This document shows, piece by piece, positions 34,121 through 42,700 of a DNA stretch of 64,000 bases. This stretch comes from Clostridium magnum DSM 2767 (lineage in GTDB: Bacteria > Bacillota > Clostridia > Clostridiales > Clostridiaceae). The notes beneath the pieces were generated by a model that was not told the origin of the DNA, did not search any database, and was given only the letters and a program-made list of their open reading frames with translations. The stretch's first letter is position 1. Every line of letters begins with the position of its first letter. The DNA lies in the NCBI RefSeq assembly GCF_001623875.1, contig NZ_LWAE01000007.1:124001-188000 (forward strand). The letters run 5' to 3'. Position numbers and translations under genes: made by a program.

Positions 34121-36031
34121 CTGCCAAAGTCTATAGCTTGCATCTGATGGCATTCTCCAGTCACCACGAGGTGAGAGGCTTACAGTACCAACCTTAGGTC
34201 CATCAGGAATTGCAGAACGCTTAAATTGTTGAGTAAAGAACCTTCTTATAAAGGTATCTAACCATTTTTTTATTGTTTCTTCATCATAATCATCTCTAAA
34301 AGCATTCTTCGCTAGAAATAATATTTTTTCTGGAGTTTCACTTTGTCTTACAAAATGATATAGGAAGAAGTCATGAAGCTCATAAGGGCCTACAATATCC
34401 TCTGTTTTTTGAGCTATGTTTCCTTCTTCGTCCTTAGGCAGAAGCTCTGGACTTACAGGAGTGTCTAATATATCCATTAGAATATCAGAAACTTCCTCGG
34501 AAACTTCCTTTTGTGCCACATACTTAACTAAATATCTTACCAGCGTTTTAGGAATAGAGCAGTTTACACCGTACATAGACATATGGTCTCCGTTATATGT
34601 AGCCCAGCCTAATGCTAACTCTGATAAATCTCCAGTACCAATTAAAAGGCCACCTTCTTTGTTGGATATGTCCATAAGAATTTGAGTTCTTTCTCTTGCT
34701 TGAACATTTTCATAGGTTACATCGTGTTTTTCTACAGGATGATTTATATCCTTAAAATGCTGCAGGCAAGCAGGAACTATATTTATCTCTCTAAGTTCTG
34801 CGCTTAAATTTTTACATAGATTAACTGCATTGTTGTAAGTTCTATCTGTAGTTCCAAAGCCAGGCATAGTTACTGTTATTATATTTTCTCTTGGTATATC
34901 CAGCATATCAAAGGTTTTTACAATAACTAAGAGTGCTAAGGTGGAGTCGAGGCCGCCAGATATTCCAACTATCGCTTTTTTTAATCCTGTATGAGTTATT
35001 CTTTTAGCTAAAGCAGCAGTTTGGATATTAAATATTTCTTTACATCTAATTTCTCTTTGAGTTTCATCAGAAGGTACAAAAGGATGCTTATCTAAATATC
35101 TGTCAAAAGTTTTATAATCTATACTATTAAACTTAAAGCTTATTTCTAAAGCCTCGTAAGGTATTAATTTAACACTATCTCTAAAGCTAACATTCTTCAA
35201 TCTTTGGCTATTTAATCTAGTTACATCAACTATTGAACTTATAACTTCATTTTCTCTTTGGAATCTATCATTATTATTAAGTAAAACTCCGTTTTCTCCT
35301 ATAAGTAAGTCACCACTAAAGACTAAATCTGTTGAGGATTCGAAGACTCCAGAGGAAGCATATATGTAAGAAGAGATACATCTAGCACTTTGAGATTTAA
35401 CTAAATCTTTTCTGTAGTCAGCTTTACTTACTATTTCATTTGATGCAGATAGGTTTCCAATAATATTTGCCCCCATCAAACTTAAACAGCTGCTTGGAGG
35501 AATAGTAACCCATAAATCTTCACAAACTTCAAAACCGAACCTAAAAATTCCGCTAGTAAAAATTAAATTAGTTCCAAAAGGAATATTTTCTTGGAAAAAT
35601 AAATTCACCTTTTTATTTACTATTCCTATTCCTTCAGTAAACCATCTTTTCTCATAGAACTCAGTATAATTTGGTATATAGCTTTTAGGAACTATTCCAA
35701 GGATTTTTCCGTCAAAAATTATGTATGCACAATTATAAAGACAATAATTATAAATAAGAGGTGCGCCTATAGCTATCAATATGTCTTTGTCTTTTGAAAA
35801 ATTACATAGGTCATGGACAGCTTCTAAAGAGTTATCTAATAGAAGCTTCTGTTCAAAAAGGTCAGCGCAGGTATAAGAAGTTATGCAGAGTTCTGGAAAA
35901 ACTACAAGTTTAGATCCCTGTTCTACACACGTATCTATACATTCTTTTATGTTTTTTAAATTAAAGTCTATGTCAGCTACATTTGTTACGGGGCATGCAG
36001 CAGACACTCTTATAAAACCGTTAGTTGACAT
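34118..36031 (-). CDS. nadE: glutamine-hydrolysing NAD+ synthetase
   Basis: Final step of NAD synthesis: ammonia from glutamine amidates nicotinate adenine dinucleotide. The 637-residue product has an N-terminal nitrilase-type glutaminase (about 1-290; catalytic E in FPELCIT, K in PKSYIPNY, C in FEVCEDLW) and a C-terminal synthetase with the ATP loop GISGGLDSTLAL. I use the ATG at 36031, which has GGGGATGAT upstream, rather than an upstream start at 36076. The protein ends PSDASYRLWQ, a few residues shorter than I expect for the family; the stop codon falls exactly in the end of an inserted repeat, so the natural tail may have been lost. Confidence 0.93.
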   Translation of the reverse strand: MSTNGFIRVSAACPVTNVADIDFNLKNIKECIDTCVEQGSKLVVFPELCITSYTCADLFEQKLLLDNSLEAVHDLCNFSKDKDILIAIGAPLIYNYCLYNCAYIIFDGKILGIVPKSYIPNYTEFYEKRWFTEGIGIVNKKVNLFFQENIPFGTNLIFTSGIFRFGFEVCEDLWVTIPPSSCLSLMGANIIGNLSASNEIVSKADYRKDLVKSQSARCISSYIYASSGVFESSTDLVFSGDLLIGENGVLLNNNDRFQRENEVISSIVDVTRLNSQRLKNVSFRDSVKLIPYEALEISFKFNSIDYKTFDRYLDKHPFVPSDETQREIRCKEIFNIQTAALAKRITHTGLKKAIVGISGGLDSTLALLVIVKTFDMLDIPRENIITVTMPGFGTTDRTYNNAVNLCKNLSAELREINIVPACLQHFKDINHPVEKHDVTYENVQARERTQILMDISNKEGGLLIGTGDLSELALGWATYNGDHMSMYGVNCSIPKTLVRYLVKYVAQKEVSEEVSDILMDILDTPVSPELLPKDEEGNIAQKTEDIVGPYELHDFFLYHFVRQSETPEKILFLAKNAFRDDYDEETIKKWLDTFIRRFFTQQFKRSAIPDGPKVGTVSLSPRGDWRMPSDASYRLWQ

Positions 36032-36375
36032 TACATCATCCCCTTTTTTATTAATAATTACCAATATAATTATCAATTAGAAATTATAAATTGTCAAATT
36101 TATTGTTACAATATAATTTCATGTATATGCATATATTATAATTAAAGAGATGTGAAATTGTTTATAAGTTGAAGCTAATATATGGAACTGTGATTAGGTT
36201 ATGAAATATCATTATAAATGGTATTTAAAATCATATTTTGAAGTGAAATCAAACTTTATTAATTTGTAAAGTTACAGTATAATTATATTATGATTTTATC
36301 ATATACATTTAATACTAAATCTAAGTAACTATTTTAAAATTTGTAGTTAATATTTAGTGATTGGGGGTAATATTT
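36032..36375. other. AT-rich spacer between divergent nadE and nfeD-like genes
   Basis: About 340 bases of very AT-rich DNA with no supported reading frame or RNA. TATAAT-like words suitable for promoters occur on both strands (for example near 36280), and GGGGG before the ATG at 36376 is the ribosome site of the next gene. I see nothing else in it. Confidence 0.5.
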
Positions 36376-36801
36376 ATGACGGGGTCTCTTATTTTATGGA
36401 TTATCATTGGATTGGTAGCCTTGGGAATTGACATTGCAACAAGTGCATTTTTATTTGTATGGTTTACTTTAGGAGCAATAGCAGCAGGGGTAGCACAAAT
36501 ATTCGGATATTCCTTTATAGTTCAGCTTATTATTTTTATTATTGTAAGTGGACTGCTAGTAATATTAGTATATCCTATTGTAAAGAAGTCAATAAAGAAC
36601 TCTGTTAAACCTACGCTGACTAGGGAGAAAACTTATATAGGAAGAGTTGTAGTTGTAGATGAAGATATTATAGAAAAAAGGTTAATTAAAGTGGATGGTG
36701 TTTACTGGAGTGTAGTGGAAAAAGGAGAAGTATTAGAAAAGGGGGACAAAGCAGAAATAGTAGGTATTGAAGGTAATAAAATAATTATTAAGAAGATATA
36801 A
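36376..36801 (+). CDS. NfeD-family membrane protein
   Basis: A 141-residue short NfeD: two or three membrane helices in the first 75 residues followed by an OB fold (about 85-141, TYIGRVVVVDEDI and VEKGEVLEKGDKAEIV). NfeD proteins pair with SPFH/stomatin proteins, and that gene follows 17 bases later. Together they are thought to shape membrane microdomains. The ATG at 36376 has GGGGG 8 bases upstream; a TTG at 36361 would include that site. Confidence 0.88.
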   Translation: MTGSLILWIIIGLVALGIDIATSAFLFVWFTLGAIAAGVAQIFGYSFIVQLIIFIIVSGLLVILVYPIVKKSIKNSVKPTLTREKTYIGRVVVVDEDIIEKRLIKVDGVYWSVVEKGEVLEKGDKAEIVGIEGNKIIIKKI

Positions 36802-36818
36802 AGGAGATGTAAGATATT

Positions 36819-37757
36819 ATGGATAAAATTTTAGTTTTGTTTATTCTAGTCATTATAATTGCTGGTGTTTTATCATCAATAAAAGTTGTTAACACCGGTT
36901 ATGTAACCTTAGTAGAAAGGTTTGGTCAATTTCATAGAGTATTAGAACCAGGCTGGCACTTTCTAATACCCTTTGCTGATTTTGCTAGAAAGAAGGTTTC
37001 TACTAAACAGCAGATATTAGACATTGAGCCACAAAGTGTTATAACCAGTGATAATGTTAAGATATCTATTGATAATGTTATATTTTATAGAGTAATGAAT
37101 GTAAAGGATGCAGTTTATAACATAGATAGCTACCAATCAGGTATAGTTTACTCTACTATAACAAATATGAGAAATATAGTAGGAAATATGGCCTTAGATG
37201 AAGTTTTATCAGGTAGAGATAGAATAAATTCAGAGCTTTTAAAAGTAGTAGACGAAATTACAGATGCTTATGGAATTAAAATTTTATCTGTTGAAATCAA
37301 AAATATAATTCCTCCAGCAGAAATTCAACAAGCTATGGAAAAACAGATGAGAGCAGAAAGAGATAAAAGAGCTGTTATACTTCAAGCAGAAGGTCAAAAA
37401 CAAAGTGAAATTGCTAGGGCAGAAGGAGAAAAACAGGCGAAAATTCTTCAGGCAGAAGCAGAGAAGGAAGCTAATATAAGGCGAGCAGAAGGGTTAAAAC
37501 AGTCACAGTTACTGGAAGCAGAAGGTAAGGCTAAGGCGATTGAAGCTATTGCAGTGGCTCAATCATCCGCAATAATGAAAGTAAATACTGCTATTTTACA
37601 ATCAGGCACTAATGAAACAATAATAGCATTAAAACAAGTAGAAGCACTTCAAGAAATGGCTAAGAATCCTGCTAATAAGCTTATACTTCCAAATGAAACA
37701 TTATCTTCCTTTGGGAATATTGCAGCTGTAGCAGAAATGCTTAAAGGAACTAAATAG
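36819..37757 (+). CDS. SPFH/stomatin-like (band 7) membrane protein
   Basis: The 312 residues hold one N-terminal membrane segment (about 3-22), the band 7 domain (about 25-185; VERFGQFHRVLEPGWHFL) and a long charged coiled coil (about 180-270) rich in QAEGQKQ and EAEGKAKA repeats that drives oligomerisation. The C-terminal GTNETIIALKQVEALQEMA segment is the family's usual end. AAAGGAGAT precedes the ATG. It forms an operon with the NfeD gene; the pair resembles bacterial slipin/NfeD operons, probably for membrane quality control. Confidence 0.92.
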   Translation: MDKILVLFILVIIIAGVLSSIKVVNTGYVTLVERFGQFHRVLEPGWHFLIPFADFARKKVSTKQQILDIEPQSVITSDNVKISIDNVIFYRVMNVKDAVYNIDSYQSGIVYSTITNMRNIVGNMALDEVLSGRDRINSELLKVVDEITDAYGIKILSVEIKNIIPPAEIQQAMEKQMRAERDKRAVILQAEGQKQSEIARAEGEKQAKILQAEAEKEANIRRAEGLKQSQLLEAEGKAKAIEAIAVAQSSAIMKVNTAILQSGTNETIIALKQVEALQEMAKNPANKLILPNETLSSFGNIAAVAEMLKGTK

Positions 37758-37758
37758 T

Positions 37759-38022
37759 TATATATAGACAAACACGGCCGAAAGTTGACTTATCCTGCGG
37801 GATACAATGCCAATTTTTAGTACGTTAAATATTTTTAAGTAGTCTAAAACTCAGGATTTGTGAAAGACTAAGAACCTTAGATAACTCGCTATGCTCAGAC
37901 AATCTAAGGTTCTAAGTTTTACACAAACCCTTCGTTAAGACTACTAGAAAATATTTAAATCTACTTTCAAATTGGTATTGTATCCCTCCGAATAAGTCAA
38001 CTTTCTGTTATGTTTATAGATA
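37759..38022. repeat. long imperfect palindrome, family C copy 3
   Basis: Close relative of copy 1 (about 80-85% alike by eye): outer arms CGAAAGTTGACTTATCC / GAATAAGTCAACTTTC, central stem GAACCTTAGAT / ATCTAAGGTTC around ACTCGCTATGCTCAGACA. Paired substitutions relative to copy 1 (GTTGAC / GTCAAC against GTCGAC / GTCGAC) keep the fold. Lies between the convergent stomatin-like and ArsB-like genes. Bases 38023-38148 hold only a small hairpin (AACTGAGA / TCTCAGTT). Confidence 0.8.
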
Positions 38023-38148
38023 CACAACTTTAAAAGTTGGCATATACAGTAGCTGAAACTGAGAAAATTCAATATCTCAGTTAAGTGGATAAGTCAAATT
38101 ATGAAATTGGATATCTATATAAAATAAAAGATTTAGTTCTGTATATAC

Positions 38149-39429
38149 CTATAGAAAGAAAACTAGATACAGGTAAACTGTAGATATAATCACTGTTAAA
38201 ATAGTCATTGGAAACGCAAGTTTAAAATAATTCTTAAAAGTAATTTTATGACCTCTTTCTTTAGCCATACCGACTGCAATAACATTTGCACTAGCTCCAA
38301 TTATTGTTCCATTTCCTCCAAGACATGCACCAAGAGAAAGTGCCCACCATAAAGGTGCTAAGTCCATTCCAGATAGTTGTCCCATATCTTTAATCATAGG
38401 TATCATTGTTGCAACAAAAGGTATGTTATCAATAAAGGCTGAAGCAATTGCTGAAACCCATAGTACTGCCATAGTTGTTAAAAGTAAATTTCCATGTGTT
38501 ATGCTTAATACCCATTCAGCCAAAAGCTTTATAGCACCAGATTCTTGAAGACCGCCTACAAGTATAAATAGTCCGCAAAAGAATATAATAGTACTCCATT
38601 CAACTTCAAGTAATATTTTCTCTGGTTTTAATTTTGATATAGTTAGAAGAACAACGGCACCTACAATTGCTATAGTTGCAGATTCATAGTGCAACATTCC
38701 ATGAAGTATGAAGCCGACAAAAGTAAACCCCAGTACTACTAAGCTTTTAACAAGAAGTTTTTTATCTTTTATAGCTGCTTTTTCATCCATTTGCAGAATT
38801 TTTTTCCTTGCTTCTTCTTTTGTTGTTAATTTACGTTTGTATATCAGAGAAAAAATAAATGTTGTCAACAATAGAAGAGGTATAATGACAGGAGTATCAT
38901 ATTTTATAAAGTCAGTAAAGGTTAAACCTACTGAACTTCCTATCATAATATTTGGAGGATCTCCAATCAAGGTTGCTGTTCCCCCTACATTAGATGCAAA
39001 GACTTCAGCCATTATAAAAGGAATAGGTGATATATGTAAGTCTTTTACTATATCAAAAGTTATTGGAAGTATTAACAGTATGGTTGTTACATTATCAAGT
39101 ATTGATGAAAGCACCCCTGTTATTGTAGCTAATAACATGAGAAGTTTTATTGGCTCACCTTTTGCTATTTTTACAACTTTAATTGCAAGGTATTGAAATA
39201 GCCCTGTTCTTTTAACAATCATAACAATAATCATCATGCTGATTAAAAGACCGATAGTATTAAAATCAATATGACCAAAGGCATGCTCTTGGCTCAATAC
39301 TCGTGTAAGTATCATAAGAGAAGCTCCGATAAAAGCAACTAAGGTTCTATCAAGCTTTTCAAGCATGATAAATGCATAAACTGCAAGAAATATAGAGCAG
39401 GCTAAAATAAGTTTAAGTGAAATGTCCAT
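38149..39429 (-). CDS. ArsB/NhaD-type (ion transporter superfamily) permease, paralogue 1
   Basis: A 426-residue membrane protein with about eleven helices. Marks of the ArsB/NhaD-like branch: ILDNVTTILLILPITF, NVGGTATLIGDPPNIMIGS in the first half and FIDNIPFVATMIPMI with GACLGGNGTIIGASANVI in the second (inverted repeat). Arsenite, sodium/proton exchange or anion transport are all known in this family. The leader holds the same candidate cation riboswitch as nhaA, which favours an alkali-cation antiporter. GGGGGG precedes the ATG. Paralogue 2 at 49195 has the same length and differs at scattered positions only. Confidence 0.85.
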   Translation of the reverse strand: MDISLKLILACSIFLAVYAFIMLEKLDRTLVAFIGASLMILTRVLSQEHAFGHIDFNTIGLLISMMIIVMIVKRTGLFQYLAIKVVKIAKGEPIKLLMLLATITGVLSSILDNVTTILLILPITFDIVKDLHISPIPFIMAEVFASNVGGTATLIGDPPNIMIGSSVGLTFTDFIKYDTPVIIPLLLLTTFIFSLIYKRKLTTKEEARKKILQMDEKAAIKDKKLLVKSLVVLGFTFVGFILHGMLHYESATIAIVGAVVLLTISKLKPEKILLEVEWSTIIFFCGLFILVGGLQESGAIKLLAEWVLSITHGNLLLTTMAVLWVSAIASAFIDNIPFVATMIPMIKDMGQLSGMDLAPLWWALSLGACLGGNGTIIGASANVIAVGMAKERGHKITFKNYFKLAFPMTILTVIISTVYLYLVFFL

Positions 39430-39489
39430 GATAAATCCCCCCAGTAAGATAATAGATTAGTAATTCAGTTTGATTTTAAAATTATGCAA

Positions 39490-39590
39490 GGAAAAAGGTG
39501 AAAAAGTCCCAAAATGGACTTATCACCTTAAAAATAAGATGCGTGTAAACCAAGATAACTTCCCCAACCGAACTCAAATATTGTTCTAAT
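39490..39590 (-). promoter_or_regulatory. candidate cation-sensing riboswitch (nhaA-I/DUF1646-like), copy 1
   Basis: On the minus strand: GAGTTCGGTTGGGG (plus 39562-39575), a short hairpin (GAAG / CTT), ACGCATCTTA, then AAGGTGATAAGTCC / GGGACTTTTTCACCTT (plus 39494-39530) with T run as terminator. The order matches the leaders of nhaA (47650) and of paralogue 2 (50540); this copy has AGGTGATAAG where the others have GGGGTGGGAAG. Confidence 0.65.
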
Positions 39591-39953
39591 GATAGCATAA
39601 TATTTGCAGATAATCAACTAGCCTTATTTCATAAATTCTAAAATTATTAATATAAATCCTAATTTAATACCTCTAACTATTATGGAATGAAATGATACAG
39701 TGAATTAAAGAAACGCTTTTAGAAAATATTAGATAAGAAATTAAGACTATAGAGAATTGTAAAAAACACCTATGTTTAACTAATTATAATTTTTGCAATT
39801 ATCAAATAATGATATTTTAATATAATTGTTTAATAATTTGACAAAATAAACCTGGCAAAAACTTATTTATGAAAAAGTGTTAAAAAATATAGCTAAACAC
39901 TGATAAATAATTAAAATATACTGAAAAAAAATAATATTTTGCAAATACACACT

Positions 39954-39993
39954 TTACATGTAAGACAGTAATAATGTATAATGTTAATACAAT
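39954..39993 (+). promoter_or_regulatory. promoter of the TRAP/UxaA cassette with overlapping palindrome
   Basis: TTACAT (39954-39959), 17 bases, TATAAT (39977-39982). The palindrome GTAT-N7-ATAC (39976-39990), extendable to AATGTAT..ATACAAT, covers the -10 element and start point, a natural operator position. The half-site ATACAAT recurs in the palindrome before the gntR gene. Between 39600 and 39950 I see only AT-rich sequence. Confidence 0.5.
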
Positions 39994-40089
39994 ATTACAC
40001 ATATATGATCAAGCATAAAAATTATTATAATAGTTTCAAGTATTAGTTGGCCAACATAAAAATACAAAAATTAAAATAAAGGAGGTAAG

Positions 40090-40179
40090 ATGATATTTGG
40101 TGTTTATTACAAAAAAAGTAATATTTTAACAAAGGGGGAAGATAACTTATTAAATAGTCATATAAGAAAAATATTTTAG
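40090..40179 (+). CDS. putative 29-residue small protein or leader peptide
   Basis: ATG at 40090 follows the near-perfect ribosome site AAAGGAGG (40078-40085); the frame reads MIFGVYYKKSNILTKGE and ends at TAG 40177-40179, 22 bases before the next start. It lies in the leader of the catabolic cassette, after its promoter. It may be a small protein, a leader peptide coupling translation to the next gene, or the remnant of a truncated gene; I recognise no family. Confidence 0.4.
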   Translation: MIFGVYYKKSNILTKGEDNLLNSHIRKIF

Positions 40180-40201
40180 TATAAAAAGGTGTGTGAGTAG
40201 T

Positions 40202-41272
40202 ATGCAAAATATTAAATATGCTGTTATTGGAGCGGGAAATGGTGGACAAAGTATGGCAGCACATCTGGCTTTAAAGGGTTATAGGGTTAGATTATATGAT
40301 ATCGATAAACAGAAAATTAATAATCTTAAAGAATTAGGTAGTATTAAAATTACTGGAGTTGTAGAAGGAGAAGGAAAGCCTGAGCTTATAACGGATAATA
40401 TAGGTGAAGCAGTTGATGGCTGTGATGTTATAATGGTGGTTGTAACCACAAATAATCACACTGATGTTGCAACAGCTTTGACACCTTATCTAAAAAGTAA
40501 TCAGATAATAGTTTTAAATCCTGGACAAACAGGAGGGGCATTAGAGTTTTACAATATTATAAAGAAAAGTGGACTTACACCTCCAGTTATTGCAGAGACA
40601 CAGGATTTAATTTATTCATCGAGAAGTTCTAAAGTTGGTGAGGTTAAAATAACAGGAATAAAAAAGAGTATGGCTATTGCTGCATTACCATCAAAATATA
40701 TTGATAAGGTTATTACAGTTTTAAATCCTGCTTATCCTCAATTTAAACCGGCTCCAAACGTATTATATACCAGCCTAGGTAATATAGGATCGATTATTCA
40801 TCCTATTCCAACCCTTTTAAATGCTGCTAGAATAGAGCAGGAAATAGTTTTTGATTATTATATTGAAGGAATTACTCCAGCTCTAGCTGCTGTGATTGAA
40901 AAGGCAGATGCAGAACGGTTGGCTATTGGTAATGCCTTGGGAATTAAACTTTCTTCAATTAAGGACTGGCTACTTGATACATATGGTGTAAAGGAAGATA
41001 ACTTGTATGAGGCTTTTAAAAATAATAAGGCTTATATCGGCATAAAGGCTCCTAATAAATTGGATCACAGATTTGTATTTGAAGATGTTGCCTGCGGATT
41101 GGTCCCGCTTTCCTTATTAGGAACTTTATTAGGAATTGAAACGCCAACGATGAAAGCATTTATTGAGATAAGTAATACAGTTCTTCGATGTAATTATTGG
41201 GAAAAAGGTAGAACACTTGAAAAAATTGGTTTAGGTCAGAAAGGTATTAAGGAAATACTTGCAGCAATATAA
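40202..41272 (+). CDS. NAD/NADP octopine/nopaline dehydrogenase family protein
   Basis: The 356-residue product has an N-terminal Rossmann fold (AVIGAGNGGQSMAAHLAL) and a C-terminal opine-dehydrogenase domain (about 185-325; NIGSIIHPIPTLLNAARIE). Family members reversibly join an amino acid and a 2-oxo acid, or reduce 2-oxo acids. The ETQDLIYSSRS segment near 130 is typical. As first gene of a cassette with a TRAP transporter and UxaA-type lyase it probably oxidises the imported compound or a lyase product. I use the ATG at 40202, for which GGTG is spaced. Confidence 0.85.
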   Translation: MQNIKYAVIGAGNGGQSMAAHLALKGYRVRLYDIDKQKINNLKELGSIKITGVVEGEGKPELITDNIGEAVDGCDVIMVVVTTNNHTDVATALTPYLKSNQIIVLNPGQTGGALEFYNIIKKSGLTPPVIAETQDLIYSSRSSKVGEVKITGIKKSMAIAALPSKYIDKVITVLNPAYPQFKPAPNVLYTSLGNIGSIIHPIPTLLNAARIEQEIVFDYYIEGITPALAAVIEKADAERLAIGNALGIKLSSIKDWLLDTYGVKEDNLYEAFKNNKAYIGIKAPNKLDHRFVFEDVACGLVPLSLLGTLLGIETPTMKAFIEISNTVLRCNYWEKGRTLEKIGLGQKGIKEILAAI

Positions 41273-41314
41273 ATTTGAATATATTGCTAGCAAGTTATAG
41301 ATGGGGAGGAAATA

Positions 41315-42346
41315 ATGGTGAAAAATTTTAAAAAAACAGGTTTATTAATGCTTGTAATTATTTTAACGACTTCACTTTTTTTTGGATGCGGCAGTAAGAA
41401 GAAATCTAAGGACAATGTAACATGGAAATTAGGTTATATAAGACCTGAAGGAACTCGTACTGATACAAGTGCAAAGAATTTTGCAGCAGATGTTGAAAAA
41501 CAAACTGAAGGTCGTGTAAAAATTGAGTTATATCCTAATTCAGAACTGGGTGACTATTCTCTTGTTCAGGAAAGAGTAGGTATGGGTGATGTGCAAATGC
41601 AGCTTGCGTCGGTAGGTCAGACTGTTGACAAAACTTTAGGGATTCAGACTGCTCCATATATAGTTTCTAATTGGAAAGAAGCGAGAAAGTTGTATAATTC
41701 AAAGACTGGAGTCATTGCAAATTATGTTGCTGAAAGACTTGATAAGCAAAACATTAAGCTTTTAGCAGTTTATCCACAATACTTTGGAAGTGTTGCATTA
41801 TCTAAAGAACCTAAGAATCCAAAGGATCCTAGCTCATCAAAGAATTTAAAGATTCGTGTTCCATCTACAAAGGCATGGGAGGAACTTGGAAAGGGGCTTG
41901 GATTTATGACTACACCTCTTCCAGCATCTGAAATATTTACTTCATTACAGACTGGTATTGTTGATGGTGCCATTGGCGCAGGAAGTGAATCTTATTATAC
42001 ACAGTATAAAGAATTAGTTAAATATGTTATGCCTATTAAGTATCATTTTGAATGTCATTGGCTTTATATAAATAAAGATACGTGGAATGAACTATCTGAA
42101 GATGATCAAAAGTCCATACAAGCAATTGCGGAAAAAATTGAAAAGGATGCATTTGATCAAGCGGAAAAAGAAGAAAAGAAGTATGATGATCTATTTAAGA
42201 AAGAAGGAACTACTGTTTACGACTTCACAGATGATGAAATAAAAGCCTATGCTGACAAGATAAGAAAAGATGTTTGGCCAAAACTTGAAAGTGAGTATGG
42301 AAAAGATATATTTGACAAAGTTAAAAAAGAAGTAGGAAGTAACTAG
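41315..42346 (+). CDS. dctP: TRAP transporter substrate-binding protein (DctP type)
   Basis: Extracellular lipoprotein that captures an organic acid for the TRAP permease encoded downstream. The 343-residue precursor has a signal with lipobox LFFGC (cysteine about 25). The DctP fold is clear: LGYIRPEGTRTDTSAKNFA, YPNSELGDYSLVQERVGMGD, and the signature KIRVPSTKAWEELGKGLG with its arginine that pairs with the substrate carboxylate, then PLPASEIFTSLQTGIVDGAIG. GGGAGG precedes the ATG. Ligand is probably a C4 to C6 hydroxy or sugar acid. Confidence 0.92.
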   Translation: MVKNFKKTGLLMLVIILTTSLFFGCGSKKKSKDNVTWKLGYIRPEGTRTDTSAKNFAADVEKQTEGRVKIELYPNSELGDYSLVQERVGMGDVQMQLASVGQTVDKTLGIQTAPYIVSNWKEARKLYNSKTGVIANYVAERLDKQNIKLLAVYPQYFGSVALSKEPKNPKDPSSSKNLKIRVPSTKAWEELGKGLGFMTTPLPASEIFTSLQTGIVDGAIGAGSESYYTQYKELVKYVMPIKYHFECHWLYINKDTWNELSEDDQKSIQAIAEKIEKDAFDQAEKEEKKYDDLFKKEGTTVYDFTDDEIKAYADKIRKDVWPKLESEYGKDIFDKVKKEVGSN

Positions 42347-42394
42347 AATTTAAGTTGTTAAACATAAAAAAATTTAAGAAAGGTGTGAATTATT

Positions 42395-42700
42395 ATGAAA
42401 AGAGCAATAATTGTCGATTCTAATGACAATACTGCGGTGGTAGTTCAAAATACTTATCGTGAAGAGTTATTAAAAATTGGTGATAAAACTTTGATTGCAG
42501 CTGAAGATATACCTTTAGGACATAAGATTGCAATGGATAGGATAGCTAAGGGAGAATTTATAATAAAATATGGAGTGCCTATAGGAAAGGCATTAGTTGA
42601 TATTGAACCTGGAAGGCATGTGCATACTCAAAATGTTGAAGATATAACTGAGGAACTGTGTAGACATTATGAGAAAAAATATCGTGAAATTGGAGAGTGA
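42395..42700 (+). CDS. UxaA-family lyase small subunit (SAF domain)
   Basis: 101 residues forming the SAF domain of the altronate/galactarate dehydratase and sulfolactate sulfo-lyase family; DIPLGHKIAMDRIAKGEFIIKYG and the histidine-bearing GRHVHTQNVED are the family's marks. Its TGA overlaps the ATG of the large subunit by 4 bases, so the two are made together. In other members the two domains are fused into one chain. AAAGG precedes the ATG. Confidence 0.9.
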   Translation: MKRAIIVDSNDNTAVVVQNTYREELLKIGDKTLIAAEDIPLGHKIAMDRIAKGEFIIKYGVPIGKALVDIEPGRHVHTQNVEDITEELCRHYEKKYREIGE

